Notes: generated from the sequence alone by a model not told the origin. 64,000 nt of DNA from AP-15 sp963781215 (GCA_963781215.1 CAWAFE010000031.1:1-64000); one strand, 5' to 3'; positions 44,336-53,930 are shown, counted from the first letter of the stretch. Translations and numbers: made by a program.

Positions 44336-45619
44336 TCAGGCTGGTGCTGCCATACCCAGTCCGGCAGCGGCCCCGGCAAGGCGTCGCCAATCGATGGCGC
44401 TGCCGAGCTTGAGCGGCGTCCCGGCTTCGGGCATGGGATATTTGAGGCCGGTGGCGCAGTTGAACAGGACCACCCGCTCCTCCGCGCCGACGCGGCCCCC
44501 GGCCAGCGCCTCTTTGTAGGCGGCATAGGTCGCCGCCCCCTCGGGGCAGAGCAGCAGGCCCTCTTCGGCCGCAACCTCCGCCCAGGCCGCCCCGATCGCC
44601 TCGTCGCTGACCGCGGTCGCAAACCCGCCGCTGTCGCGCACCGCGCGCAGAATCAGAAAATCGCCCACCGCCTGCGGCACGCGAATGCCGGCGGCCATGG
44701 TGTGGGCGTTCTCCCAGCGTGGCGCGTGCTCCACGCCGTCTTGCCAGGCCTTGACCATCGGCGCGCAGCCTTCGGCCTGGACCACCACCATGCGCGGCCG
44801 TTTCGACCCGATCCAGCCGATCGCCTCGAGCTCGGCGAAGGCCTTCCACATGCCGATGATGCCGGTGCCGCCGCCGGTCGGATAGAAGATCACGTCCGGC
44901 AATTCCCAGCCGAGCTGCTCGGCGAGCTCGATCCCCATCGTCTTCTTGCCTTCGATCCGGTAGGGTTCGCGGAGGGTCGAACAATTGAACCAGCCGACCT
45001 CCTTCTCGCCCTCTGCGACCAGCCTGCCGCAATCGTCGATCAGCCCGTCGACCAGGAACACCGCGGCCCCCTGCATCGCGATCTCGCGCACATTCACCGA
45101 GGGCGTGTCGTCGGGGCAGAAGACAAAGGCCTTGATCCCGGCGCGCGCGCAGTAGGCCGCCATCGCCGCGCCGGCATTGCCGTTGGTGGGCATCGCCATG
45201 ATGCGGACGCCGAGCTCCCGGGCCATCGACACCGCGAGCGCCAGCCCGCGCGCCTTGAACGAGCCGGTCGGCAGCCGGCCTTCATCCTTGACCAGGATCT
45301 CCCCGTCCGCACCGAGCCTGCGGGCGACGCGCGGCAGCGAGATCAACGGCGTCACCACCTCGCCCAATGAGATCACATTCTCCGCCCGGCGTACCGGCAG
45401 CAGCTCGCGATAACGCCACAGCGATTGCGGGCGGGCGGCGAGCTTCTCGCGCGGGAACGCACGCCGGACCCTGTCGAGGTCGTAGCGCACCAGGAGCGGC
45501 CGGCCGGCCTTGGAGAGCGCCTGCAAGGTGTCCGCCGGATAACGGTCGCCGGTCAGGCTGCACTCCAGATGGGTCACGAAGGTTAATAGCTCGCCGCCCG
45601 TCCAGCCGTAATCGACCAT
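44336..45619 (-). CDS. thrC: Threonine synthase
   Basis: A 427-residue PLP enzyme converting O-phosphohomoserine to threonine. The PLP lysine lies in 'LPTGSFKARGLALAVSMARELG', the phosphate-binding loop in 'FYPTGGGTGIIGMWKAF', and 'PTNGNAGAAMAAYCARAG' forms the substrate loop. The N terminus 'FVTHLECSLTGDRYPADTLQALSKAGRPLLVRYDLDR' is the usual start of this branch. The ATG at 45619 has an AGGAGGAG site. Its end is convergent with the molybdenum hydroxylase gene, 15 bases apart. Confidence 0.9.
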   Translation of the reverse strand: MVDYGWTGGELLTFVTHLECSLTGDRYPADTLQALSKAGRPLLVRYDLDRVRRAFPREKLAARPQSLWRYRELLPVRRAENVISLGEVVTPLISLPRVARRLGADGEILVKDEGRLPTGSFKARGLALAVSMARELGVRIMAMPTNGNAGAAMAAYCARAGIKAFVFCPDDTPSVNVREIAMQGAAVFLVDGLIDDCGRLVAEGEKEVGWFNCSTLREPYRIEGKKTMGIELAEQLGWELPDVIFYPTGGGTGIIGMWKAFAELEAIGWIGSKRPRMVVVQAEGCAPMVKAWQDGVEHAPRWENAHTMAAGIRVPQAVGDFLILRAVRDSGGFATAVSDEAIGAAWAEVAAEEGLLLCPEGAATYAAYKEALAGGRVGAEERVVLFNCATGLKYPMPEAGTPLKLGSAIDWRRLAGAAAGLGMAAPA

Positions 45620-45874
45620 CTGCTCCTCCTTTGGCCTCCGCGTCCGCGCCGCTCTGGTATGGGGATGGCGCATAAAGACCGCACGGTCAACCGCAGGGCT
45701 TTACACGCTGGGAGGGTGAGATGACGAAGCAGGTTGGCTGACGGCGGCACCGCTGCGATCAGCGTCGCCCAGGCTTGGCGCAGGTGTGCAAGAATGACCT
45801 CGGCGTTGCCGAGCGCCTCGGGCGGCGCGGTCCCGGCGGAGTAAGAGCTCGAAAAGACATTCCGGACCAGCCGA

Positions 45875-47510
45875 TCAGACGTTGACCGGAGAGAGCGGGG
45901 TCCGGCCGCCGATCAGATCGGCCGCCTTCTCGGCGATCATGATGACCGGCGCGTTGATGTTGCCGCCGACGAGGTCCGGCATCACCGAGGCGTCGACGAC
46001 GCGCAAACCGTCGACGCCCAAGACCCTCAGCTCGGGGTCGACGACCGCCGAGGGGTCGCCCTCCCGGCCCATCTTGCAGGTGCCGAGCGGGTGGTGGACG
46101 GTGATCGCGGTGGCGCGGATATGGGCGTCGATGTCGGCGTCCGACATGCGATCGGAGCCGGGCGCGATTTCCCGCGCGACGAACGGCGTCATTGGCGTCT
46201 GCCGGCCGACCTCGCGCACCAGCCGGAAGCCCGCGCGCAACGTTGCCCAGTCCTTGTCGGTCGCGAGAAAATTCTGGTCGGATGCGCGGCGCAACCCGCG
46301 GATTGGCCGAGGCGAGCGTCACCTCGCCGCGGCTTTCCGGGTGCAGCAGCACGACGCGGCTGGCAAAGCCGTCGGAATACGGTTGCACAAACGGCCGGAA
46401 ATAGGGTGCGGCGGTCAGTGGCGCCGCGTTGAACAAGATTTGAATGTCGGGAATTGCCGCTTCGGGCCGGGTCTTCAGAAACGCCATCAGCCCGCCCGGC
46501 AACTCGCCGGCGATGCCGGCTCCGGTGAGATAGGCACGGCCCAGCTCGACGGCGATTCGGTCGGCCCGCATCTTCGCGTGCAGCGGGCCGGGCTCCTTGC
46601 GGGCGTAAGCGATGTTGACCGAGACGTGGTCCTGGAGATTGCGCCCGACGCCGGGCAGCGCCGCGCGCGTGTCGATCGCGTGCGCGCGCAACGCCGCAGG
46701 GTCGCCGATGCCGGACAGCATCAGCAGCTGCGGCGAGTTGATCACCCCGCCCGAGAGGATCACCTCGCGTTCGGCGCGGGCAAGGATGTGTTCGCCGCCC
46801 TTCAGATATTCGACCCCGACCGCGCGCCGGCCCTCGAACACGATCCGCGTCGCCAGCGCGTCGACCGCGACTTCGAGATTGGGCCGCGCCAGCGCCGGCC
46901 GCAGATAGGCGACGGCGGCGCTGCACCGCTGGCCGTCGCGGATCGTCTGCTGCGAGCGGGCAAAGCCTTCCTGACTTGCGCCGTTGTAATCTTCGCTTGC
47001 CGGGTGCCCGGCCGCCGCCCCCGCCGCCAGAAAGGCCTCGACCAGCGGGTCGCGATAGCGCGAGAACTGCGTCGTCAGCGGCCCGTCCCCGCCGCGGTAG
47101 GCGTCGGCGCCGCCTTCCCAATGCTCCTGGCGGCGGAAATAGGGCAGCACATGGGCGTAAGACCAGGCGTCGAGCCCGGCGGCGGCCCAGCGCTCGTAAT
47201 CGCCGCGATGGCCGCGGACATAAGCCATCGCGTTGATCGAGGACGAGCCGCCGACGACCTTGCCGCGGGCGCATTCGACCCGGCGCCCGTCCATCGTAGC
47301 CTCGGGTTCGGCGAAATACATCCAGTCGTGCATACGCCGGCGTAGCAGCCGGCCCCAGCCGAGTGGGATCCGGATCCACGGGTCGCGGTCCCAGCCGCCA
47401 GCCTCCAGCAGCAGCACCCGCGCATCCCCGTCCTCGCTCAGCCGGTTCGCCAAGGTGCAGCCGGCCGACCCGGCCCCGACGATGACGTAAGTGTATGCCT
47501 TGTTCGCCAT
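45875..47510 (-). CDS. GMC-family FAD oxidoreductase, one frameshift near 46280
   Basis: Two overlapping frames make one glucose-methanol-choline oxidoreductase. The N-terminal part (from ATG 47510) has the FAD motif 'VIVGAGSAGCTLANRLSE', 'GKVVGGSSSINAMAYVRG' and 'ILSGGVINSPQLLMLSGIG'. After 'ANPRVAPRI' the first frame turns into Arg-rich nonsense and the sense continues one base away as 'DQNFLATDKDWATLRAGFRLV'. The second part holds 'HHPLGTCKMG' with the catalytic His, and 'NINAPVIMIAEKAADLI'. One extra C in the ATCCGACC stretch (plus-strand near 46281) explains it, and the total span is one base over a multiple of three. If the indel is real, the protein loses its catalytic His. The substrate is probably an alcohol or choline-like compound. 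Confidence 0.88.
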
Positions 47511-47606
47511 GGGCCATCTCCAGCGGGGAGCTACCGGCGGCGGCAAGTGTTACCACATATTGGAAAGTGCCGGCCTCGGCTGGTGCCAAATATGCTCGGG
47601 TGGAGA

Positions 47607-48710
47607 ATGTCGCCGGCCGAAAAGAACCGAGACCCGACCGAGGCGCCGGTCGCCCGGTTCGAGATCCGCTACAGCCGCTTTCTCGACCCGAAGGGCAACG
47701 CGGTGCGCCCATTGCCCGATTTCGCCCGCGATCCCGCCGAACTGGCGGCGCTTTACCGGGGGATGGTGCTGGCGCGCGGCTTCGACGCAAAGGCGGTCGC
47801 GCTGCAGCGCACCGGCCGGCTCGGCACCTTCCCCTCGGCCTTGGGTCAGGAGGCGGTCGCGGTCGGCATCGCCGCTGCGATGCGGCCCGAGGACGTTCTG
47901 GTGCCGAGCTTTCGCGAGCATGGCGCCCAGCTGTGGCGCGGCGTCAGCCTCACCGAGTTGTTCCTGTTCTGGGGCGGCGACGAGCGCGGCAGCGATTTTG
48001 CCGAAGCGCGCCAGGATTTTCCAGTCTGCGTGCCGGTCGCGACCCACGCGCCGCATGCGGTCGGCGTCGCGCTGGCCTTCAAATTGCGGCGCGAGCCTCG
48101 GGTCGCGGTCTGCGTTTTCGGCGACGGCGCCACTTCGAAGGGCGATGTCGCCGAGGCGCTCAACATAGCCGGGGTGTGGCGGCTGCCGCTGGTCTTTGTC
48201 ATCAACAACAACCGCTGGGCGATCTCGGTGCCGGTGGCGCAGCAGACCGCGGCCGAAACCCTGGCGCAAAAGGCGATCGCCGCCGGCTTCGAAGGCGAGC
48301 AGGTCGACGGCAACGACGTGATCGCGGTGCGCGAGGCGGTGGCGCGCGCCTTGGCCAAGGCTCGCTCGGGCGGCGGGCCGCATCTGATCGAGGCCCTGAC
48401 TTATCGCCTCGGCGACCACACCACCGCCGACGACGCCAGCCGCTACCGCAACGACACCGAGGTCAGCCCGCATTGGGCCGAGGAGCCGATCGCTCGGCTG
48501 CGCCAGCACATGGTGGCCGGCGGCAATTGGGGCAAGGCCGACGAGGAGCGGCTGCTGGCCGAGACCGCCGCCGCGGTCGACCGCGGCGCGGAGGCTTATC
48601 TCGCGACGCCGCCGCAGGAGCCGTCGACGATCTTCGATTTCACCTACGAGACTTTGCCCCCGGATCTCGCCGATCAGCGCCATGCGGCACTCGGCGCGCT
48701 GGAGAAGTGA
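47607..48710 (+). CDS. Pyruvate/2-oxoacid dehydrogenase E1 component, alpha subunit
   Basis: A 367-residue thiamine-diphosphate subunit that decarboxylates a 2-oxoacid. The ThDP motif is 'VFGDGATSKGDVAEALNIAGVWRLPLVFVINNN'. Other marks are 'LYRGMVLARGFDAKAVALQRTGRLGTFPSALGQEAV' and 'FREHGAQLWRGV', while 'LTYRLGDHTTADDASRYR' is the phosphorylation-loop region found in branched-chain and pyruvate types. The start at 47607 is chosen because the 20 residues upstream are not typical. The beta subunit gene begins 7 bases downstream. Whether the substrate is pyruvate, acetoin or a branched-chain acid is open. Confidence 0.92.
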   Translation: MSPAEKNRDPTEAPVARFEIRYSRFLDPKGNAVRPLPDFARDPAELAALYRGMVLARGFDAKAVALQRTGRLGTFPSALGQEAVAVGIAAAMRPEDVLVPSFREHGAQLWRGVSLTELFLFWGGDERGSDFAEARQDFPVCVPVATHAPHAVGVALAFKLRREPRVAVCVFGDGATSKGDVAEALNIAGVWRLPLVFVINNNRWAISVPVAQQTAAETLAQKAIAAGFEGEQVDGNDVIAVREAVARALAKARSGGGPHLIEALTYRLGDHTTADDASRYRNDTEVSPHWAEEPIARLRQHMVAGGNWGKADEERLLAETAAAVDRGAEAYLATPPQEPSTIFDFTYETLPPDLADQRHAALGALEK

Positions 48711-48717
48711 GGCCGCG

Positions 48718-49698
48718 GTGCCCGAGATTACCCTGGTCCAGGCCGTCAATTTGGCGCTCGCTCGCGCCATGGAGGAGGACCCCGCGGTCCTCGTCCTCGG
48801 CGAGGATGTCGCCGCCGAGGGCGGCGTCTTCCGCGCCACCGACGGGCTCCTGAAGCGCTTCGGACCCGACCGCGTCTTCGACACGCCGCTCGCCGAAGGG
48901 GCCATCGCCGGGATGTCGGTCGGCCTTGCCGCGCAAGGCTTTCGCCCGGTCGCCGAGATCCAGTTCACCGGCTTCATCTATCCGGCGATCGACCAGCTGG
49001 TGAGCCACGCCTCGCGCCTGCGCACCCGCACCCGTGGGCGGCTGACCTGCCCGATGGTGGTGCGCTCGCCGTGCGGCGGCGGCATCCGCGCGATCGAGCA
49101 CCATTCCGAGAGCCCGGAAGCGATGTTCGCGCAAATCCCGGGCCTGCGCGTCGTGATCCCGTCCTCGCCGGCGCGCGCCTATGGTCTCTTGCTGGCGGCG
49201 ATCCGCGACCCCGACCCGGTCGTCTTCCTCGAGCCGACCCGGCTTTACCGCGCCCTGCGCGAGGAGGTCGAGGACGACGGCGCCGCCCTTCCGCTCGACC
49301 ATTGTTTCGTCCTGCGAGAAGGGACCGACATCACGCTCGTGACCTGGGGTGCCATGGTCAAGGAGACATTGGCGACCGCTGACCGGCTGGCAGAGGACGG
49401 CGTCAGCGCCGAGGTTGTCGATGTCGCCACCTTGAAGCCGCTCGACACCGAGAGCCTGCTCGCCTCGGTCGGCAAGACCGGCCGCTGCATCATCATCCAC
49501 GAGGCGCCGCTCTCGGGTGGGCTCGGCGGCGAGATCGCCGCCCGGCTCGCCGAGCGGGCCATCGTCTCGCTGCTCGCACCGATCGAGCGCGTCGCCGGTT
49601 GGGACACGGTGATGCCATTGCCGCGGCTCGAGCAGCACTACCTGCCGAGCGAAGCCCGAATCCTCGCCGCCGCCCGCCGGGCGCTGGCGTATCAGTGA
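48718..49698 (+). CDS. Pyruvate/2-oxoacid dehydrogenase E1 component, beta subunit
   Basis: The 326-residue partner of the alpha subunit. Marks: 'ITLVQAVNLALARAMEEDPAVLVLGEDVAAEGGVFRATDGLLKRFGPDRVFDTPLAEGAIAG', 'EIQFTGFIYPAIDQLVSHASRLRTRTRG', 'GGIRAIEHHSESPEAMFAQIPGLRVV' and the C-terminal 'LSGGLGGEIAARLAE'. The GTG at 48718 is preferred because an earlier in-frame ATG (48682) lies inside the alpha gene. It is followed by a palindromic repeat and then the E2 gene. Confidence 0.93.
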   Translation: MPEITLVQAVNLALARAMEEDPAVLVLGEDVAAEGGVFRATDGLLKRFGPDRVFDTPLAEGAIAGMSVGLAAQGFRPVAEIQFTGFIYPAIDQLVSHASRLRTRTRGRLTCPMVVRSPCGGGIRAIEHHSESPEAMFAQIPGLRVVIPSSPARAYGLLLAAIRDPDPVVFLEPTRLYRALREEVEDDGAALPLDHCFVLREGTDITLVTWGAMVKETLATADRLAEDGVSAEVVDVATLKPLDTESLLASVGKTGRCIIIHEAPLSGGLGGEIAARLAERAIVSLLAPIERVAGWDTVMPLPRLEQHYLPSEARILAAARRALAYQ

Positions 49699-49737
49699 GC
49701 AACCCTCCGAGATGATCCCTATGACCGCTGGTGCGAC

Positions 49738-49822
49738 CGTCGTTCCCGTGAAGGCGGGAACCCTGGGCGGCAGATCGCTGTCGCCGGCCCTGGACCCCTG
49801 CTTTTGCGGGGACCACGAACAT
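49738..49822. repeat. Palindromic intergenic repeat
   Basis: The left arm CGTTCCCGTGAAGGCGGGAA and the right arm (CCCCTGCTTTTGCGGGGACC) are each hairpin-prone and partly mirror one another. The sequence resembles the 'TCGTTCCCGCGAAAGCGGGAA' class of dispersed bacterial repeats. It lies between the E1beta and E2 genes. Confidence 0.65.
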
Positions 49823-49851
49823 GGCTTGAAAAGCCTGTTGGACGGTGGGAG

Positions 49852-50949
49852 ATGACCACTTTCGTCCTCCCCGATCTCGGCGAGGGGCTGCAGGAGGCCG
49901 AGCTCGTCGCCTGGCATGTCGGCGAGGGCGACCATGTCGTCGCCGACCAGCCGCTGGTTTCGGTCGAGACCGAGAAGGCGGTGGTCGAGGTGCCCTCGCC
50001 GCAATCGGGCCGCGTCGCCCGGCTCTGCGCCAAGGCCGGTGAGCGGGTCAAGGTCGGGGCCCCGCTGGTCGAGTTCGACGAAGGCCCGCGCGCCGATACC
50101 GGCACCGTCGTCGGCGAGCTTGCTGCACCCGCGGCCGCTCCCGCGCGCGCCGCCGAGGCGCCGCCGGCGGGTGCGGCGGTACGGGCGGCGCCGGCGGTGC
50201 GCGCCCTGGCGCAGCGGTTGGGTGTCGATCTGAAGATCGTCGCGGCGAGCGGCCCCGGTGGTGCCGTCACCAGCGCCGATGTCGAGCGCGCCGCACGGGC
50301 CTTGACCGAGGCCGGCCCGGCCGAGCCGCTCGGCGGCGTGCGCCGGGCGATGGCGGTCAACATGGCCCGCTCGCATGCCGAGATCGTCCCCGCGACGGTC
50401 TCCGACGAGGCCGATATCGAGTCGTGGCCATCGGGAACCGACGTGACGATCCGCCTCGTCCGCGCCGTCGTCGCCGGCTGCGCCGCGGTACCGGCGCTCA
50501 ACGCCTGGTACGACGGCCGCAACATGGAGCGGCGGCTGCTGCGACAGATCGACCTCGGGCTCGCGGTCGACACCGGCGATGGCCTTTTCGTGCCGGTGCT
50601 GCGAAATGTCGGGGCTCGCGACGCCGCCGATCTGCGCCGCGGCATCGAGGCGATGAAGCGCGATGTGCGGGCACGCACCGTGCCGGTCGCCGAATTGCGC
50701 GGCCAGACCATCACCTTGTCAAACTTCGGCATGTTCGGCGGGCGCTTCGCCGCCCTTGTCATCGTCCCGCCGCAGGTCGCGATCCTTGGCGCCGGCCGCA
50801 TCGCGCCGCGCGCCGTCGCCGCCGATGGCCGGCTCGCCGCCCACCGCTTGTTGCCGTTGTCCCTGACCTTCGACCACCGCGCCGTCACCGGCGGCGAAGC
50901 CGCCCGTTTCCTCAAGGCCGCGATCGACGAGCTCGAACGTCCGGAGTGA
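49852..50949 (+). CDS. Dihydrolipoyl acyltransferase, E2 component of a 2-oxoacid dehydrogenase
   Basis: A 365-residue acyltransferase. The lipoyl domain is at 1-75 ('VLPDLGEGLQEAELVAWHVGEGD', with the lipoyl Lys in 'SVETEKAVVEVPSP'). A Pro/Ala linker and a peripheral-subunit-binding domain follow ('AAPAVRALAQRLGVDLKIVAASGPGGAVTSADVERAA'). The catalytic domain ends with 'SLTFDHRAVTGGEAARFLKAAIDEL', where the His of DHR is the active-site base. The usual DHRxVDG is DHRAVTG here, so the Asp of that motif is Thr. No dihydrolipoyl dehydrogenase gene lies nearby. The ATG at 49852 follows a GGGAG site. Confidence 0.93.
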   Translation: MTTFVLPDLGEGLQEAELVAWHVGEGDHVVADQPLVSVETEKAVVEVPSPQSGRVARLCAKAGERVKVGAPLVEFDEGPRADTGTVVGELAAPAAAPARAAEAPPAGAAVRAAPAVRALAQRLGVDLKIVAASGPGGAVTSADVERAARALTEAGPAEPLGGVRRAMAVNMARSHAEIVPATVSDEADIESWPSGTDVTIRLVRAVVAGCAAVPALNAWYDGRNMERRLLRQIDLGLAVDTGDGLFVPVLRNVGARDAADLRRGIEAMKRDVRARTVPVAELRGQTITLSNFGMFGGRFAALVIVPPQVAILGAGRIAPRAVAADGRLAAHRLLPLSLTFDHRAVTGGEAARFLKAAIDELERPE

Positions 50950-50970
50950 GCCGGGCGCGGCCCATGGGCC

Positions 50971-51693
50971 TCAGCAGCCGAGCTTGGCGGCGAGGTCGGT
51001 GAAGCTGTCGGCGATTACGTCGAAATCGTGCTCGGCCTTTAGGTCGCGCGTCTTGTTGGGGCCGTGCTCGTGCGGCCGGCTGACAAAGGCGGTGCGGAAC
51101 CCGCGGCCGCGCGCCGCGACGAGATCGCCATTGTGCGCCGCCACCATCATGCACTGCCCGGGCTTCAGATCGAGAAAAGCGGCGGTTCGGTCGTAGGCCT
51201 CGGGCAGCGGCTTGTAGGCGTGCGCTACCTCGGCGCCGAGGATCGCATCCCAGGGCAGCCCGGCGTATTTCGCCATGTTGACCATCAGCGCCACATTGCC
51301 GTTCGACAGGGTGGCGAGGATGAATTTGCGTTTGAGGCGGGTCAGGCCCTCGACCGTGTCGGGCCATCCGTCGAGCCGGTGCCAGGCGCGGTTGAGATGA
51401 TCGACATCCGCTTCCCCGAGGCCCGTGATGGCATGCTCCTTCAGCAGCTCGACCAGATTCTCCCGATGCAAGTCGTCGAGCCTCGTCCACGGCCGTTCGC
51501 CCTTGCGCACCTTGTCCATCGCCGGCTGGTAGCGTGCCCGCCATTGGTCGGCAAAGGCGTGCCAGTCGTTGTTCCAGCCCCTCGGCTCGAGAAACGCCTT
51601 GACCTCGCGGGCGATGCTGTCGCGCCAGTTCACCACCGTGCCGAAGACATCGAAGGTCAGCGCCTTTACCTCGGAGATCGCCATTTCCTGCAT
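50971..51693 (-). CDS. Haloacid dehalogenase, type II
   Basis: A 240-residue HAD-superfamily hydrolase of the L-2-haloacid dehalogenase group. Motif I 'LTFDVFGTVVNWRDS' carries the nucleophile Asp, motif II 'ATLSNGN' the Ser, 'HAYKPLPEAY' the Lys and 'MMVAAHNGDLVAARGRGFRTAFVSRPHEHG' the acidic region. The family hydrolyses the C-halogen bond of haloacids, though many members act on other small acids. A second start at 51684 fits equally. It follows folC by 78 bases on the same strand and may share its transcript. Confidence 0.9.
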   Translation of the reverse strand: MQEMAISEVKALTFDVFGTVVNWRDSIAREVKAFLEPRGWNNDWHAFADQWRARYQPAMDKVRKGERPWTRLDDLHRENLVELLKEHAITGLGEADVDHLNRAWHRLDGWPDTVEGLTRLKRKFILATLSNGNVALMVNMAKYAGLPWDAILGAEVAHAYKPLPEAYDRTAAFLDLKPGQCMMVAAHNGDLVAARGRGFRTAFVSRPHEHGPNKTRDLKAEHDFDVIADSFTDLAAKLGC

Positions 51694-51771
51694 TCCTTCC
51701 AGCTGATCCTGCGTTCGTGTCGCGCGGCGGCGAGCCCGCCGTCAACTATTCAATGGCTCCTGTTTCGGCGA

Positions 51772-53061
51772 TCAGCCGTTCCCGGCGAGCACGGTTCCGG
51801 CGAAATGCAGCGACCCGCAGATCAGTACGCGCCCGGCGGCGGTTGAATTTCCCACGATGCCAGCGAGCGCGTCTGCGGCCGATGCCATTGTCGTCGCTCT
51901 GATCCCGACCGACCGGGCGGCAGCGGCGATCGCCTCGGCCGGCAGTGGATTCTGCTCGCCGGGGATCGTGACGGCCGCTAAGGCCTCGGCGAAGGGTGCC
52001 AGCGGAGCCAGGAAGCCCGCGGCGTCCTTGGTGTTCAGCATGCCTACGATCAGATACAGCGGGCGGTCGCGCCAGGCGGCGACAGCATCGGCAAGGACCG
52101 CGCCGGCGCCGGGGTTGTGTCCGCCGTCGAGCCACAATTCCCAGCCCGACGGCAGCATCCCGACGAGCGGGCCGCGACCGAGGCGCTGCAGCCGCGCCGG
52201 CCATTCGATATGGCGCAACCCGCCGGCGATCGCATCCGACGTCATCGGGAAGCCCGCGAGCTGCTCGAGGCAGGCGATGGCGGCGCCGGCGTTGACGATC
52301 TGGTGCGCCCCAGCGAGCGATGGCAACGGCAGGTCGAGCCGCCAATGCCGGCCGGCGTAACGCATTCCCTCGCCCGCCGCCTCACACCGCCATTCGCGCT
52401 GCCAGCGGAGGAGCGGCGCGTGCAGCTCGACGGCGCGGATCGCGATGATCCGCTCGGCCTCCGGCGGCTGCGGCGCCACGACAACCGGTGTGCCGGACTT
52501 TAGGATGCCGGCCTTTTCGCCGGCGATTTGTGCGATCGTGTCGCCGAGAAAGGCTTGGTGGTCGAGCGAGATCGGGGTGATCGCGGTCACGGCCGGTCGG
52601 CAGATAACATTGGTCGCGTCGAGTCGGCCGCCGAGCCCCGTCTCCAGCAGCACGATGTCGGCCGGGGTCCGCGCGAAGGCGAGAAATGCCGCCGCGGTGG
52701 TGATCTCGAAATAAGTGATCGGCGTCCCGCCATTGACCTGCTCGCATTCCTCGAGGAGTGCGAGCAGCGCGTCCTCCCCGATCAGCCGTCCGGCGAGGCG
52801 GATGCGCTCGTGAAAGCGGACGAGATGCGGCGAGGTGTAGGCGTGGACGCGCCAGCCGCCGGCCTCGAGGCAGGAGCGCAAGGTCGCGACTGTCGAGCCC
52901 TTGCCGTTGGTGCCGGCGACATGGACGACCGGCGGCAATTTCTCCTGCGGGTTGCCGAGGGCGGCGAGCAGCCGTTCGACGCGGCCGAGCGACAGGTCGA
53001 TCAGCTTTGGGTGCAGCCGGGCGAGCCGCGCCAGGACCCGGTCGCTCGTCTCCTGGGTCAC
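51772..53061 (-). CDS. folC: Folylpolyglutamate synthase / dihydrofolate synthase
   Basis: A 429-residue ATP-dependent ligase adding glutamate to folates. It has the Mur-ligase-like nucleotide site 'VVHVAGTNGKGSTVATLRSCLEAGG' and 'YTSPHLVRFHERIRLAG', then 'LLETGLGGRLDATNVICRPAVTAITPISLDHQAFLGDTIAQIAGEKAGILKSGTPVV' and the C-terminal 'LWLDGGHNPGAGAVLADAVAAW'. The GTG at 53061 overlaps the accD stop by 4 bases; the frame continues upstream into accD, but that is not folC sequence. The accD-folC pair is the usual alphaproteobacterial arrangement. Confidence 0.95.
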   Translation of the reverse strand: MTQETSDRVLARLARLHPKLIDLSLGRVERLLAALGNPQEKLPPVVHVAGTNGKGSTVATLRSCLEAGGWRVHAYTSPHLVRFHERIRLAGRLIGEDALLALLEECEQVNGGTPITYFEITTAAAFLAFARTPADIVLLETGLGGRLDATNVICRPAVTAITPISLDHQAFLGDTIAQIAGEKAGILKSGTPVVVAPQPPEAERIIAIRAVELHAPLLRWQREWRCEAAGEGMRYAGRHWRLDLPLPSLAGAHQIVNAGAAIACLEQLAGFPMTSDAIAGGLRHIEWPARLQRLGRGPLVGMLPSGWELWLDGGHNPGAGAVLADAVAAWRDRPLYLIVGMLNTKDAAGFLAPLAPFAEALAAVTIPGEQNPLPAEAIAAAARSVGIRATTMASAADALAGIVGNSTAAGRVLICGSLHFAGTVLAGNG

Positions 53062-53930
53062 GCCGCCTCCGATGGCTGTCGGTTGCGCAGGAGCCCGAGG
53101 ATGCGGCCGAGGGTCGCGTTGAGCTCGGCGCGCGGCACGACGAGATCGACCATCCCGTGGTCGCGCAGATATTCGGCGCGCTGAAACCCCTCGGGCAGCT
53201 TTTCGCGGATCGTCTCCTCGATGACCCGGGCGCCGGCAAAGCCGATGACCGCACCCGGCTCGGCCAAGGTCACGTCGCCGACCATCGCGAAGGAGGCCGA
53301 GACGCCGCCCGTCGTCGGATCGGTCAACAGCACGATGTAAGGGAGTCCCGCTTCCTTGACCATGTCGGCGGCAATGATCGTGCGCGGCATCTGCATCAGC
53401 GACAAGACACCTTCCTGCATGCGGGCGCCGCCCGAGGCCGGCACCGCGATCAGCGCCGCTTCTTGCATGACGGCGAGCCTGGCGGCGGCGACCAGTGCCT
53501 CGCCGGCGGCCACACCCATCGACCCGCCCATGAACTCGAATTCGAAAGCGGCGACGACGGCGGCAATGCCGCCGATCCGGCCATGGGCCACGGCGACCGC
53601 ATCGCCGCCGGGGCCGACCACCGACTGCGCTTCCTTCAGCCGGTCGCTGTAGCGCCTTCGGTCGCGAAAACGAAGCGGGTCGAGAATCGTCTTCGGCAGC
53701 TCGATGCGGGTAAAGGCGCCGTCGTCGAAGAGCAGCTTCAGGCGCAATTCGGCGCCAATGCGCAGATGGTGGCCGCAATTGCGGCAGACGTGGAGATTGG
53801 CTTCAAGCTCGCGATGAAACAGCATCTGCCCGCAGCCCGGGCATTTGCGCCAGAGATTGTCGGGCACGGCCTTTCTCGCGACGACAGCCCGAATTTTCGG
53901 CAGGACGAAGTTGGTCAACCAGCTCATCAA
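53058..53930 (-). CDS. accD: Acetyl-CoA carboxylase carboxyltransferase subunit beta
   Basis: A 290-residue subunit of acetyl-CoA carboxylase, transferring CO2 from biotin to acetyl-CoA. An N-terminal zinc ribbon (CPGCG...CRNCG at about 30-53) is followed by the crotonase-like core: 'FMGGSMGVAAGEALVAAARLA', 'IAVPASGGARMQEGVLSLMQMPRT' and 'TGGVSASFAMVGDVTLAEPGAVIGFAGARVIEETIREKLPEGFQRAEYLRDHGMVD'. It is complete. The trp genes often found upstream are missing: a divergent small-protein gene lies 190 bases away instead. Confidence 0.96.
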   Translation of the reverse strand: MMSWLTNFVLPKIRAVVARKAVPDNLWRKCPGCGQMLFHRELEANLHVCRNCGHHLRIGAELRLKLLFDDGAFTRIELPKTILDPLRFRDRRRYSDRLKEAQSVVGPGGDAVAVAHGRIGGIAAVVAAFEFEFMGGSMGVAAGEALVAAARLAVMQEAALIAVPASGGARMQEGVLSLMQMPRTIIAADMVKEAGLPYIVLLTDPTTGGVSASFAMVGDVTLAEPGAVIGFAGARVIEETIREKLPEGFQRAEYLRDHGMVDLVVPRAELNATLGRILGLLRNRQPSEAA

